Below are positions 45,854-53,777 of a DNA stretch of 64,000 nucleotides, in pieces. Below the pieces are notes generated by a model. The model made no database searches. It saw only the letters and a program-made list of their open reading frames with translations, and was not told where the DNA came from. Position 1 is the stretch's first letter, and each line of letters starts with the position of its first letter. The DNA lies in assembly GCF_026343115.1 (NCBI RefSeq), contig NZ_JAPEMC010000001.1, positions 3,286,001 to 3,350,000 on the forward strand, read 5' to 3'. The DNA comes from Streptomyces sp. NBC_00102 (GTDB lineage: Bacteria; Actinomycetota; Actinomycetes; Streptomycetales; Streptomycetaceae). The position numbers and the translations under genes were made by a program.

Positions 45854-46231
45854 ATGAAGAATTTCGTAGTCAAGACGACCGCCAACGCAGCCGCTCTGGC
45901 GGTGGCCATCTGGCTGCTCCAGGACATCACGCTGACCGGCGCCGACACCGGCCGCAAGGTCCTCACCCTGATCCTGGTCGCCCTGCTCTTCGGGCTGGTC
46001 AACTTCATCGTCAAGCCCGTCGTCCAGCTCCTCACGTTGCCGCTCTTCATCCTGACCCTGGGGCTGATCACCCTCATCGTCAACGCCCTCATGCTGAAGC
46101 TGACTTCGGCGCTGGCCGGCGCTGCCGACCTCAGCTTCCACGTGGAGGGCTTCTGGACCGCCGTGCTGGGCGGCCTCATCATCGCCATCGTCTCCTGGGC
46201 CATGCACATCGCTCTCCCCGACGAGGACTGA
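45854..46231 (+). CDS. Membrane protein of the phage holin/YvlD family
   Basis: A 125-residue protein with four predicted helices and the family segment FGLVNFIVKPVVQLLTLPLF. Despite the family name these are chromosomal proteins (B. subtilis YvlD type) with no phage genes around. The message is probably leaderless. Function unknown, perhaps envelope stress. Confidence 0.88.
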   Translation: MKNFVVKTTANAAALAVAIWLLQDITLTGADTGRKVLTLILVALLFGLVNFIVKPVVQLLTLPLFILTLGLITLIVNALMLKLTSALAGAADLSFHVEGFWTAVLGGLIIAIVSWAMHIALPDED

Positions 46232-46314
46232 GACACCTTGACGGACTTCCCTCCCGGGCTGAGAAGGTGCAGGCAGCACCGGCGACGGCCCGGGAAGGAC
46301 ACAAGGAGCGCAGC

Positions 46315-47439
46315 ATGAGCACCATCGGCGACGGAACGAGGGCGGTACGAGCAGGTCTCCCCGAACCGCAGCAGTACGAGCCCACTCTTCCCGGACCGGT
46401 CTTCGCCGCTCACTTCCACCTCTCGGGAGAGCCGGTCGGGCCGTACACCTACGGCCGGGAGACCAACCCGACGTGGACCCACCTGGAGAAGGCCATCGGC
46501 GAGCTGGAGGCCCCGGGTGAGGAGGTCGTCACCACCGTCTTCGCCTCGGGCATGGCCGCGATCTCGGCCGTCCTCTTCTCCCAGCTCCGCACGGGCGACG
46601 TCGTCGTCCTGCCGAACGACGGCTACCAGGCGCTGCCGCTCGTCCGGGAGCAGCTGGAGGCGTACGGCGTGGAGGTCCGCACCGCGCCCACCGGCGGTGA
46701 CGCCCAGCTGGCCGCCCTCGAAGGGGCCAAGCTGCTCTGGATCGAGACACCGTCCAACCCGGGCCTGGACGTCTGCGACGTCCGGCGTCTGGTCGAGGCG
46801 GCGCACGCGGGCGGCACCCTGGTGGCCGTCGACAACACCCTGGCCACCCCGATCGGCCAGCGGCCCCTGGATCTGGGCGCCGACTTCTCGGTGGCCAGCG
46901 ACACCAAGGGCATGACCGGCCACGGCGACATCCTGCTCGGCCACGTGACCTGCCGGAACGCCGATCTCGCCGCCGGGGTCCGCCGTTGGCGCAAGGTCGT
47001 CGGCGCGATCCCCGGCCCGATGGAGGCCTGGCTCGCTCACCGGTCGCTCGCCACGCTCCAGCTGCGCATCGAGCGCCAGTGCGCCACCGCGCTGACCCTG
47101 GCCGAGGAGCTCACCAAGCGGTCCGAAGTGACCGGGCTGCGCTACCCGGGGCTCCCCTCCGACCCCTCGTACCCGGTCGCCGTGCGGCAGATGCGGCGCT
47201 TCGGCTCCGTGGTCTCGTTCGAACTGGCCGACCGCGAGACCGCCGAGCGCTTCCTGGAGGCGCTGCGGCTGGTCGACGACGCCACGAGCTTCGGCGGTCT
47301 GCGGTCCACCGCGGAGCGGCGCGGGCGCTGGGGCGGCGACGCGGTGTCCGAGGGCTTCATCCGCTTCTCGGTCGGCGCCGAGGACCCGGACGACCTGCTC
47401 GCCGACGTGGCGCAGGCACTGGACGCGGCCGCCCGCTGA
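46315..47439 (+). CDS. Cystathionine gamma-lyase/synthase family PLP enzyme
   Basis: A 374-residue Cys/Met-metabolism PLP enzyme. The PLP lysine lies in VASDTKGMTGHGDI, preceded by PSNPGLDVCD and the acidic residue in VAVDNTLATP. YGRETNPTWTHLEKAIGELE is the family N-terminal substrate-binding region. ATG 46315 follows AAGGAG. Annotated in relatives as cystathionine gamma-lyase; synthase activity cannot be excluded from sequence alone. Confidence 0.93.
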   Translation: MSTIGDGTRAVRAGLPEPQQYEPTLPGPVFAAHFHLSGEPVGPYTYGRETNPTWTHLEKAIGELEAPGEEVVTTVFASGMAAISAVLFSQLRTGDVVVLPNDGYQALPLVREQLEAYGVEVRTAPTGGDAQLAALEGAKLLWIETPSNPGLDVCDVRRLVEAAHAGGTLVAVDNTLATPIGQRPLDLGADFSVASDTKGMTGHGDILLGHVTCRNADLAAGVRRWRKVVGAIPGPMEAWLAHRSLATLQLRIERQCATALTLAEELTKRSEVTGLRYPGLPSDPSYPVAVRQMRRFGSVVSFELADRETAERFLEALRLVDDATSFGGLRSTAERRGRWGGDAVSEGFIRFSVGAEDPDDLLADVAQALDAAAR

Positions 47440-47456
47440 CCGCACGGCGGCCGGCC

Positions 47457-47504
47457 GGGGCTCCGGTGCGCACGGAAGGGGCTCTCCGCGCGCACCGGAG
47501 CCCC
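47457..47504 (+). terminator. Terminator after the PLP lyase gene
   Basis: GGGGCTCCGGTGCGC pairs perfectly with GCGCACCGGAGCCCC (15-bp stem, 18-base loop), 18 bases beyond the stop. Confidence 0.85.
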
Positions 47505-47714
47505 ACCGTTTCCGTCCGTGCGTGCCTCGGCGCGGACCCCGTTCCCCCTCCCGACACGGTCCGCGCCGCCCGGAGCCACCCGGAGCGCGCCGGTGCGAGC
47601 CCGTCGGTGGACCGCGCGGGCGCGTCCCGGTGGAGGGCGCGGGCCGTACGGCCCGCCACCGCACAACGGGCCCGCAGGAGTTTCGGAAGGGTGTCTGCGG
47701 GCCACTCTCTTGCC

Positions 47715-48194
47715 ATGACCGAACGCCCTGTGGTCAAGCGCACCGCACGCGCCATCCTCCTCGACGGCGACCAACTCGTCCTGATCAAACGGACCAAGCC
47801 GGGGGTGGACCCCTACTGGGTGACACCAGGCGGCGGGGTCGAGCCCGAGGACGCCACCGTCGTCGACGCCCTGCACCGTGAGATCGACGAGGAGTTGGGA
47901 GCCAAGATCGTCGATGTGGTGCCCTGTTTCGTCGACACGGTCGAACACATCGCGGACGGCGGGGCGGCGGGGGTGAAGGTCCAGCACTTCTTCGTCTGCC
48001 GGCTGGCGTCGATGGACACCTCCAAACGCCACGGCCCCGAGATCGAGGCCCCCTGCGGGGAGTACGAGATCGTCCGGATTCCCTTCAGCCGGGTCGGGAT
48101 CGCCGCCGTCCACCTCGTCCCGCTCTCCCTCCGCCACTACCTGGACGGCAACATCGAGGGCGTACGCGCCATGCACGCGCCCGACCTGGGCTGA
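47715..48194 (+). CDS. Nudix hydrolase
   Basis: A 159-residue Nudix protein. The box G-x5-E-x7-REUxEExGU is complete in the stretch from GGGVEPEDA to HREIDEELGAK. It cleaves nucleoside diphosphates linked to another group; the substrate is unknown. ATG 47715 opens the conserved region. The tail converges on the flavohaemoprotein gene, whose stop is only two bases away. Confidence 0.93.
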   Translation: MTERPVVKRTARAILLDGDQLVLIKRTKPGVDPYWVTPGGGVEPEDATVVDALHREIDEELGAKIVDVVPCFVDTVEHIADGGAAGVKVQHFFVCRLASMDTSKRHGPEIEAPCGEYEIVRIPFSRVGIAAVHLVPLSLRHYLDGNIEGVRAMHAPDLG

Positions 48195-48195
48195 T

Positions 48196-49455
48196 TCAGG
48201 CCGGGCCGTCGGCCGGCAGCACTGCCTCCTCGACGGTGTCGTGGTGGATGCGCGCCGCCGGGACACCCGCGTCGAGCAGGGCCCGCACGCCACTGTGGAT
48301 CATGCCGGGCGGGCCTGCGAGATAGGCGTCCCGTTCGCCCCACGGCCCGGTCTCCCGTACCGCCTGCGGGAGCTCGCCGGTCCGGGCGCGGGTCGGGCCG
48401 CTCGCGACCACCGGGTGCACGGCGAGCCAGGGGTACGTCCGCTGGAGCCGCAGCATGACGTCGAGGTCGTAGAGGTCACGCTCGGTGCGGGCCCCGCAGA
48501 AGACGTCGACGCGACGGCGGTCCCCGTGTTCGGCGACATCCTCGACCAGTGCCCTGATGGGCGCCATGCCCGTGCCGCCGCCGAGGCAGAGCAGCGCGGT
48601 GTGCGTGGTGTGGTCGACCGTCATCGTTCCCGCCGGGGCACCGAGCCGCAGCACGTCCCCCGGTGCCGCCCGGTGGACCAGGGCCCGGGAGACCCAGCCC
48701 GCCTGGACCGCTCTGACGTGGAAGGTGAGCAGGCCGTCGGGGCGCGGCGCGGAGGCGAAGGAGTACGGCCGCCAGACCCGCGGCCACCAGGGAGTCTCCA
48801 CCGCCGTGTACTGCCCGGCGAGGAACGGGTAAGGACGGTCCGGCCGCACGGTGATCACCGCGATGTCCGGGGTTCTGCGCTCGTGCGCGACGACCTCTCC
48901 CTGCCACCAGGCCGGGGACCGCTGTTCTTCCTCGGCCGCCGCGTCGATCATGATCTGCGAGATGGCCGTGTAGGCCCGTACCCAGGCCGCTTCGCTCTCG
49001 GCGTCCCAGGTGACGGGCGCGTGGCGGCGCAGAGCGGCCAACAGGGCTTCCCCGAGGGCGGGGTAGTGCGTGGGCTGCGTGCCGTACCGACGGTGTCCCC
49101 TCCCCAGCGCCGAGAGATGCGCGGTCAGCGCCACCCCGTCGTCGAGGCGGTCGGCGGCGGCCAGCAGAGCGCGGAAGAGCCGCTCGCGCTGCACGTCCAT
49201 GGCGGCCGGGAACATCTCACGCAGTTCCGGGCGGTGCAGGAAGAGCACCGCGTAGAAGTGCGCGGTGGCCCGGTCGGCGCTCGGGCCGATCTCCGCCAGA
49301 TTCCGTCGGATCAGTACCGCGTCGGCCGACGGAGTGCCGTCCTGCCGAGGAGGGGCGGGGCGTGGAGAGCGGGCGGTCCCCCGCCGGCGGGGCGGCGGAG
49401 GTGCGGTAGGTGGCTGCGAAGATCCGGCAGCCGGATTACTGGTCGGAGCTTCCAT
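48196..49455 (-). CDS. Flavohaemoprotein (globin-FAD/NAD reductase)
   Basis: A 419-residue protein of the Hmp type. A Pro/Arg-rich N-terminal extension of about 40 residues precedes the globin domain (about 42-175, HRPELREMFP; proximal His probably in LGRGHRRYG). The FAD domain (WRPYSFAS) and NAD domain (LGGGTGMAPI) follow. Hmp proteins oxidise NO to nitrate with NAD(P)H and oxygen. The final residues lack the usual FGP-type C-terminus, so activity could differ. ATG 49455 has GAGGCGAGG upstream. Confidence 0.9.
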   Translation of the reverse strand: MEAPTSNPAAGSSQPPTAPPPPRRRGTARSPRPAPPRQDGTPSADAVLIRRNLAEIGPSADRATAHFYAVLFLHRPELREMFPAAMDVQRERLFRALLAAADRLDDGVALTAHLSALGRGHRRYGTQPTHYPALGEALLAALRRHAPVTWDAESEAAWVRAYTAISQIMIDAAAEEEQRSPAWWQGEVVAHERRTPDIAVITVRPDRPYPFLAGQYTAVETPWWPRVWRPYSFASAPRPDGLLTFHVRAVQAGWVSRALVHRAAPGDVLRLGAPAGTMTVDHTTHTALLCLGGGTGMAPIRALVEDVAEHGDRRRVDVFCGARTERDLYDLDVMLRLQRTYPWLAVHPVVASGPTRARTGELPQAVRETGPWGERDAYLAGPPGMIHSGVRALLDAGVPAARIHHDTVEEAVLPADGPA

Positions 49456-49627
49456 GACTGTGCCTCGCCTCGAACTGTCTCTCGGTCGACTGACTGGCCC
49501 GACACGGTTCGCGGCTCCCCGGTCCGCAGTCTGCCGGATCCTTCGACACAACGGGCGCATAACGGGAATTCCGGCACGCCTCATCGCCGGCGGCGTGGCC
49601 GGGGTGCGTGTGTGTGGCCGGGTGCGT

Positions 49628-49641
49628 GTTTCACGTGAAAC
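49628..49641. other. parS: parS site
   Basis: Perfect GTTTCACGTGAAAC in the 357-base divergent region between the flavohaemoprotein and GNAT genes. Nothing else was recognised in that region. Confidence 0.95.
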
Positions 49642-49812
49642 ACGGTTCACGGGCCGGCGTGCCACGGTCCCCGTACGTCCTCGCACCGACGCCCAGCCGA
49701 GTACCGGAAGGCGTACGGCCGGCGAGCCACCCGGAACAGGCGCGGAAAACCTTGGCGAAGGAAGCGACAAAACGGTGGACGGGCCGCCTCGGTGTCGGAG
49801 AGCCTGGCTCTC

Positions 49813-50709
49813 ATGCCCAGCATCCGGCACGGCCTTCCCGACGACCTGCCCATCCGGCACCTCACCAGGGGCGACCTGATCGCCTGTGCCGATCTCAGCG
49901 AGGACCGGGGCTGGCCCCGGGACGAACACCGGTGGGGCCTGCTCCTCGGGGCAAGTACGGGGTACGGCATCGACGACCCCGCGGGGAAAGGGCTGGCGGC
50001 CGCCTGCGTGGTGACCTCCTATCAACCGTCCCACGCGGCGCTCGGCATGATGCTCGTCGCCGAGCGGTTCGCACGGCAGGGCCTGGGCCGCCGTCTGCTC
50101 CTGCATGTCCTCGCGGAACACGGAGAGACTCCGCTGACCCTCTTCGCCACGGATCAGGGGCGGCCCCTCTACGAAGGGCTCGGCTTCGCGGTCGTGGGGA
50201 GTGTGGAGCGTTCCGTCGGGCGGTTCCTGCCGGAGGACGTCCCGGTACGGGCCTCCGCAGAGGCGCACGGTTCGTCCGCCCTTACGACGCGTCGGGCGAA
50301 GGCCCGGGATCTCCCGGCGATCATGGCGCTCGACGTCTCTGCCTTCGGTGCCGAGCGGACCCAGATGCTCGCGCGGCTCCCCGCCTTCTCGGACCACTTC
50401 CGGGTCGCCGAGCGGGCGGGTGAGCTCGTGGGGTTCGCCGCGCTCTGGCCCAGCGACGGGAGTCATGTGATCGGGCCGCTCGTCGCACCGGACTCGGACA
50501 CCGCGAAGGCGCTGGTGGCCTCGCTCGCTTCCGAGACGGACCTCGTGCTGCGGACGGAGATCGACACCCGCCACACGGAGCTGCGTGGCTGGCTCTCCGA
50601 ACGCGGCTTGGCGGCAGTGTCCCGTACGGCGGTCATGACCAGGGGGTGCCAGGACGTGCCCGGCGACTGGAGCCACAGGTTCGCACCGCTGACGGTCGCG
50701 ACCGGCTGA
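49813..50709 (+). CDS. Tandem GNAT-domain acetyltransferase
   Basis: A 298-residue protein with two GNAT folds. The first (about 10-140) has the acetyl-CoA loop ARQGLGRRLL and ends with LYEGLGF; the second (about 165-290) is more divergent. Such double-domain proteins usually have one active and one structural domain. ATG 49813 is preferred because GGAGAG lies ten bases before it; GTG 49792 has no ribosome binding site. The substrate is unknown. Confidence 0.88.
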   Translation: MPSIRHGLPDDLPIRHLTRGDLIACADLSEDRGWPRDEHRWGLLLGASTGYGIDDPAGKGLAAACVVTSYQPSHAALGMMLVAERFARQGLGRRLLLHVLAEHGETPLTLFATDQGRPLYEGLGFAVVGSVERSVGRFLPEDVPVRASAEAHGSSALTTRRAKARDLPAIMALDVSAFGAERTQMLARLPAFSDHFRVAERAGELVGFAALWPSDGSHVIGPLVAPDSDTAKALVASLASETDLVLRTEIDTRHTELRGWLSERGLAAVSRTAVMTRGCQDVPGDWSHRFAPLTVATG

Positions 50710-50724
50710 CACGACGGCCGCCGA

Positions 50725-50775
50725 CCTGCGGGCGCCGACAGCCGTCCTGCGGGCGCCGACAGCCGTCCTGCGGGG
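50725..50775. repeat. 21-bp direct repeat, two and a half units
   Basis: CCTGCGGGCGCCGACAGCCG plus T occurs at 50725-50745 and 50746-50766, then a nine-base partial copy. It directly precedes the terminator at 50786. Confidence 0.93.
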
Positions 50776-50785
50776 ACGGCCGCAG

Positions 50786-50824
50786 CCCGACGCCCCGCTG
50801 CCGTACGGGCAGCGGGGCGTCGGG
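50786..50824. terminator. Strong bidirectional terminator
   Basis: A perfect 17-bp stem (CCCGACGCCCCGCTGCC with its complement) around GTACG, between the convergent GNAT and GlcG-type genes. Confidence 0.9.
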
Positions 50825-50856
50825 GCAGCGGTACGTCGGAGTGTCCGGGAGAACCG

Positions 50857-51285
50857 TCAGACCAGCGAGGCGACGGCGCCGGTGGCGAAGCCGTGGTCCT
50901 GCTCGGGAGCACCGCCGCCGACACCCACTGCACCGATCAGCTGACCGTCGCGGTGCACCGGCACGCCGCCCGCGATGAAGAGCAGCGGGCGGTCGAGCGC
51001 GGTGGTGAGCGAGTGGAAGATCCCGCCCGGCTGGACGGCGTCCACGAGGTCGGCCGTGGGGGAGTTCAGCTGCAGCGCGGTGTAGGCCTTGCGGGTGCTG
51101 GTCTCGCCCGCGATGAGAACGGCGCGGTCGTCCCGGCGGAAGGCGAGCAGGTTCCCGCCGGCGTCGAGCACGGTGACGGCGGCGGCGACACCGGCCGCCT
51201 CGGCGGCGGTACGGGCCGCCTCGATCAGGGTCTCCGCGTCATCGATGGTGAGCGGGGCGACGGCGGTACGGGTGGTGGTGCTCAT
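50857..51285 (-). CDS. GlcG/HbpS-type (DUF336) haem-degrading-family protein
   Basis: A 142-residue protein of the GlcG/HbpS fold: AAVTVLDAGGNLLAFRRDD, STRKAYTAL and GGVPVHRDGQLIGAVGVGG are family marks. HbpS of S. reticuli binds haem and senses redox stress with the SenS kinase, but no kinase is adjacent and no signal peptide is seen, so a cytoplasmic role is likelier. It follows the MFS gene in the same direction after 73 bases and may share its transcript. Confidence 0.9.
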   Translation of the reverse strand: MSTTTRTAVAPLTIDDAETLIEAARTAAEAAGVAAAVTVLDAGGNLLAFRRDDRAVLIAGETSTRKAYTALQLNSPTADLVDAVQPGGIFHSLTTALDRPLLFIAGGVPVHRDGQLIGAVGVGGGAPEQDHGFATGAVASLV

Positions 51286-51358
51286 GGTGTTCTCCTGCGT
51301 GATCCGTGATGGTGGTGGGGAGTGCGGGCGCTCGTGAGAACCGCCCGGAGGGGGTGGG

Positions 51359-52570
51359 TCAGGACCGGGCCGCGGTCGCGGCGGCCGGTTCGGGGGTGTG
51401 CGAGGCGACGATCCGGCCGTCCCGTGCCTGGCGGCGCTCCAGCAGGCTGGACAACACAGCGAGGATCAGGGCGGCTCCCGCGAGTGCGGCGCCGACCCAG
51501 TTGGGTGCGGTGTAGCTGAAGCCGGCCGCGATCACCATGCCGCCAAGCCAGGCGGAGAGCGCGTTGCCCAGGTTGAAGGCGCCGATGTTGACCGCCGAGG
51601 CCAGCGTCGGAGCACCCGACGCCTGGTCCAGCACCCGCTTCTGCAGGGGCGGAACGGTGGCGAATCCCAGGGCTCCGATGAGGACGACGGTGACGGCTGC
51701 GGCGACCTTGTTGTGCGCGGTCACGGTGAACAGGGCCAGCACGACCGCGAGCGAGCCGAGGGTGACGAAGAGCATCGGCATCAGATGCCGGTCCGCGAAC
51801 TTCCCGCCCAGCAGGTTGCCGGCCACCATGCCGATCCCGAAGAGAACCAAAAGCCAGGTGACCGATGACGGGGCGAAGCCGGCGATGCCGGTCATCATCG
51901 GAGTGATGTAGGTGATCGCGGCGAAGACGCCGCCGAATCCCAGCACGGTCATGGCCATGGCCAGCAGGACCTGCACGTTGCGGAAGGCGGCCAGCTCATG
52001 GCGGAGCCGTACGCCTTCGGGACGGGGCTGCTCCGGCACGAGCTTCGCCACACCGAGCAGGCCGATCACGCCGAGGGCGGCGACCACGAGGAAGGTGACC
52101 CGCCAGCCGGCGGTCTGACCGATGTACGTGCCCAGCGGAACACCGACCACGTTGGCGACGGTGAGACCGGTGAACATCATGGCGATGGCGCCGGCCTTCT
52201 TCTGCGGGGCCACCAGGTCGGCCGCGACGACCGAACCGATCCCGAAGAAGGCTCCGTGGGCGAGCGAGGCGATCACCCGTCCGACGATCATGACGCCGAA
52301 CACGGGGGCCAGGGCCGACACGACGTTGCCGATGATGAAGAGACCCATCAGCAGCATCAGCATGCGCTTGCGGCTGACCTTGGTGCCCAGCAGCGTCATG
52401 AGCGGGGCGCCCACGACCACACCGAGCGCGTACCCCGTGACCAGGAAGCCCGCGGTCGGGATGGACACCTGGAAGTCCGCGGCCACCTCGGGGAGCAGCC
52501 CCATGATCACGAACTCGGTGGTCCCGATTCCGAAAGCCCCGATGGCGAGGGCGAGAAGCGCCAGCGGCAT
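51359..52570 (-). CDS. MFS drug-efflux type transporter (DHA1 family)
   Basis: A 403-residue transporter with twelve helices. FGIGTTEFVIMGLLPEVAADF and GTKVSRKRMLM after helix 2 (motif A) place it in the DHA1 arabinose-polymer/drug efflux group (YdhP, AraJ type). It is divergent from a MarR regulator with an operator-rich gap, suggesting substrate-induced expression. The substrate is unknown. Confidence 0.93.
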   Translation of the reverse strand: MPLALLALAIGAFGIGTTEFVIMGLLPEVAADFQVSIPTAGFLVTGYALGVVVGAPLMTLLGTKVSRKRMLMLLMGLFIIGNVVSALAPVFGVMIVGRVIASLAHGAFFGIGSVVAADLVAPQKKAGAIAMMFTGLTVANVVGVPLGTYIGQTAGWRVTFLVVAALGVIGLLGVAKLVPEQPRPEGVRLRHELAAFRNVQVLLAMAMTVLGFGGVFAAITYITPMMTGIAGFAPSSVTWLLVLFGIGMVAGNLLGGKFADRHLMPMLFVTLGSLAVVLALFTVTAHNKVAAAVTVVLIGALGFATVPPLQKRVLDQASGAPTLASAVNIGAFNLGNALSAWLGGMVIAAGFSYTAPNWVGAALAGAALILAVLSSLLERRQARDGRIVASHTPEPAAATAARS

Positions 52571-52589
52571 GGATTCACCTCTCCTGAAG

Positions 52590-52666
52590 ATTGCGTCTGC
52601 GCCTTACAAGCGTCGACAATAATTGCAGACGCTGGTTAATTGCAAGCGCGGGCTATTGCACGCGTC
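52590..52666. promoter_or_regulatory. Probable MarR operators between MFS and MarR genes
   Basis: The divergent gap holds GCGTCTGC (52593-52600) inverted to GCAGACGC (52625-52632), and three direct copies of TTGCA-N-(A/G)CG(C/T)-like sequence: TTGCAGACGC at 52623, TTGCAAGCGC at 52640 and TTGCACGCGT at 52656. They cover both promoters, as expected for a MarR repressor controlling itself and the exporter. Confidence 0.65.
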
Positions 52667-52708
52667 CCCTATCCTGGAGCCAAGCAGCTCCCGCACGGAG
52701 GAGAGACG

Positions 52709-53167
52709 ATGACCGCCACGGACCCCGCCCTGACCGCCCTGGCCCAGGGGTGGTGCGCTCTTTCCCTGCTGCACGGAAAGATCGAGGCGCACATCGAGCG
52801 GGCCCTGCAGGCCGGTCACGACCTCAGCGTCCGCGAGTACTCCCTGCTGGACGTCCTGAGCCGGCAGCACCAGGGCCCCGGCGGCCATCTCCAGATGAAG
52901 CAGGTGGCCGACGCGGTCGTGCTGAGCCAGAGCGCCACCACACGCTTGGTGACCCGCCTGGAGGACAGGGGACTGCTCACCCGGTACCTCTGCGACACGG
53001 ACCGCCGGGGCATCTACACCGACGTGACGGAAGCGGGCCTCACCCTGCTCACCGAGGCCAGGCCCACCAACGACACCGCCCTGCGGGCCGCCCTGGACGA
53101 AGCGGCCGAGCACCCCGAACTGGCGCCGCTCGTGAGGGCGGTCGAGGGGCTCAAGGTCCCTGCGTAG
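52709..53167 (+). CDS. MarR-family transcriptional regulator
   Basis: A 152-residue winged-helix regulator: dimerisation helices at both ends, HTH QMKQVADAVVLSQSATTRLV and wing DTDRRGIYTDVTEAG. ATG 52709 follows GGAGGAGA. The divergent MFS exporter is its likely target. The ligand is unknown. Confidence 0.93.
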   Translation: MTATDPALTALAQGWCALSLLHGKIEAHIERALQAGHDLSVREYSLLDVLSRQHQGPGGHLQMKQVADAVVLSQSATTRLVTRLEDRGLLTRYLCDTDRRGIYTDVTEAGLTLLTEARPTNDTALRAALDEAAEHPELAPLVRAVEGLKVPA

Positions 53168-53237
53168 ACACCCTCCGGCGGAGCGGGAGTACCGCCCGGA
53201 CGGGGAGCCGTGGCACGCGCTGCGTAGGGTGCCGATC

Positions 53238-53690
53238 ATGACGGAACTGCTGATACGGCCCGCGACCTTCGCCGACGTCCCGGCCATCGTCTCGATGCTC
53301 GCCAATGATCCCCTGGGCGCGCAGCGCGAGTCGCCCGACGACCTCTCACCGTACGAGAAGGCGTACCGCCGCCTCGCGGACGACGCGAACCAGTATCTGA
53401 TGGTCGCCGTGCGGGGCGACCAGGTGGTGGGCACGGCCCAACTCACCATCATCCCCGGTCTGTCGCGGCGGGGCGCCACCCGTTCCGTCATCGAGGGGGT
53501 CCGGGTGCACAGCGAGGAGCGCGGCAACGGACTCGGCACCCGGTTGATCCAGTGGGCCGTGGACGAATCCCGGCGCCAGGAGTGCCAGTTGGTCCAGCTG
53601 ACCTCCGACGCGACCCGGACGGATGCCCACCGCTTCTACGAACGTCTCGGCTTCACTCCGAGCCACGTGGGCTTCAAGCTCGCGCTCTGA
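53238..53690 (+). CDS. GNAT acetyltransferase
   Basis: A 150-residue GNAT enzyme. The acetyl-CoA motif is EERGNGLGTRLI, the C-terminal motif DAHRFYERLGF. ATG 53238 is chosen over GTG 53229; TAGGGT at 53224-53229 could be either a weak ribosome binding site or the -10 box of a leaderless transcript. The substrate is unknown. Confidence 0.92.
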   Translation: MTELLIRPATFADVPAIVSMLANDPLGAQRESPDDLSPYEKAYRRLADDANQYLMVAVRGDQVVGTAQLTIIPGLSRRGATRSVIEGVRVHSEERGNGLGTRLIQWAVDESRRQECQLVQLTSDATRTDAHRFYERLGFTPSHVGFKLAL

Positions 53691-53715
53691 GCACGCCGTT
53701 CACCGGCTCCACGGG

Positions 53716-53759
53716 CCCGTCCGGTCCGGTGTTTCACGTGAAACACCGGACCGGACGGG
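53716..53759. terminator. parS: 44-bp perfect palindrome with parS at its centre
   Basis: Bases 53716-53759 are perfectly self-complementary. The central 14 bases (53731-53744) are a perfect parS, GTTTCACGTGAAAC. It lies between the convergent GNAT and serine-hydrolase genes, where a bidirectional terminator is expected, so one sequence may serve both roles. Confidence 0.93.
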
Positions 53760-53777
53760 GCACACCGAATGCTTCTC

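Noticed and set aside
45854..46231. Prophage remnant suggested by a holin-family protein
   Set aside because: The family includes many chromosomal YvlD-like proteins and no phage gene is near.
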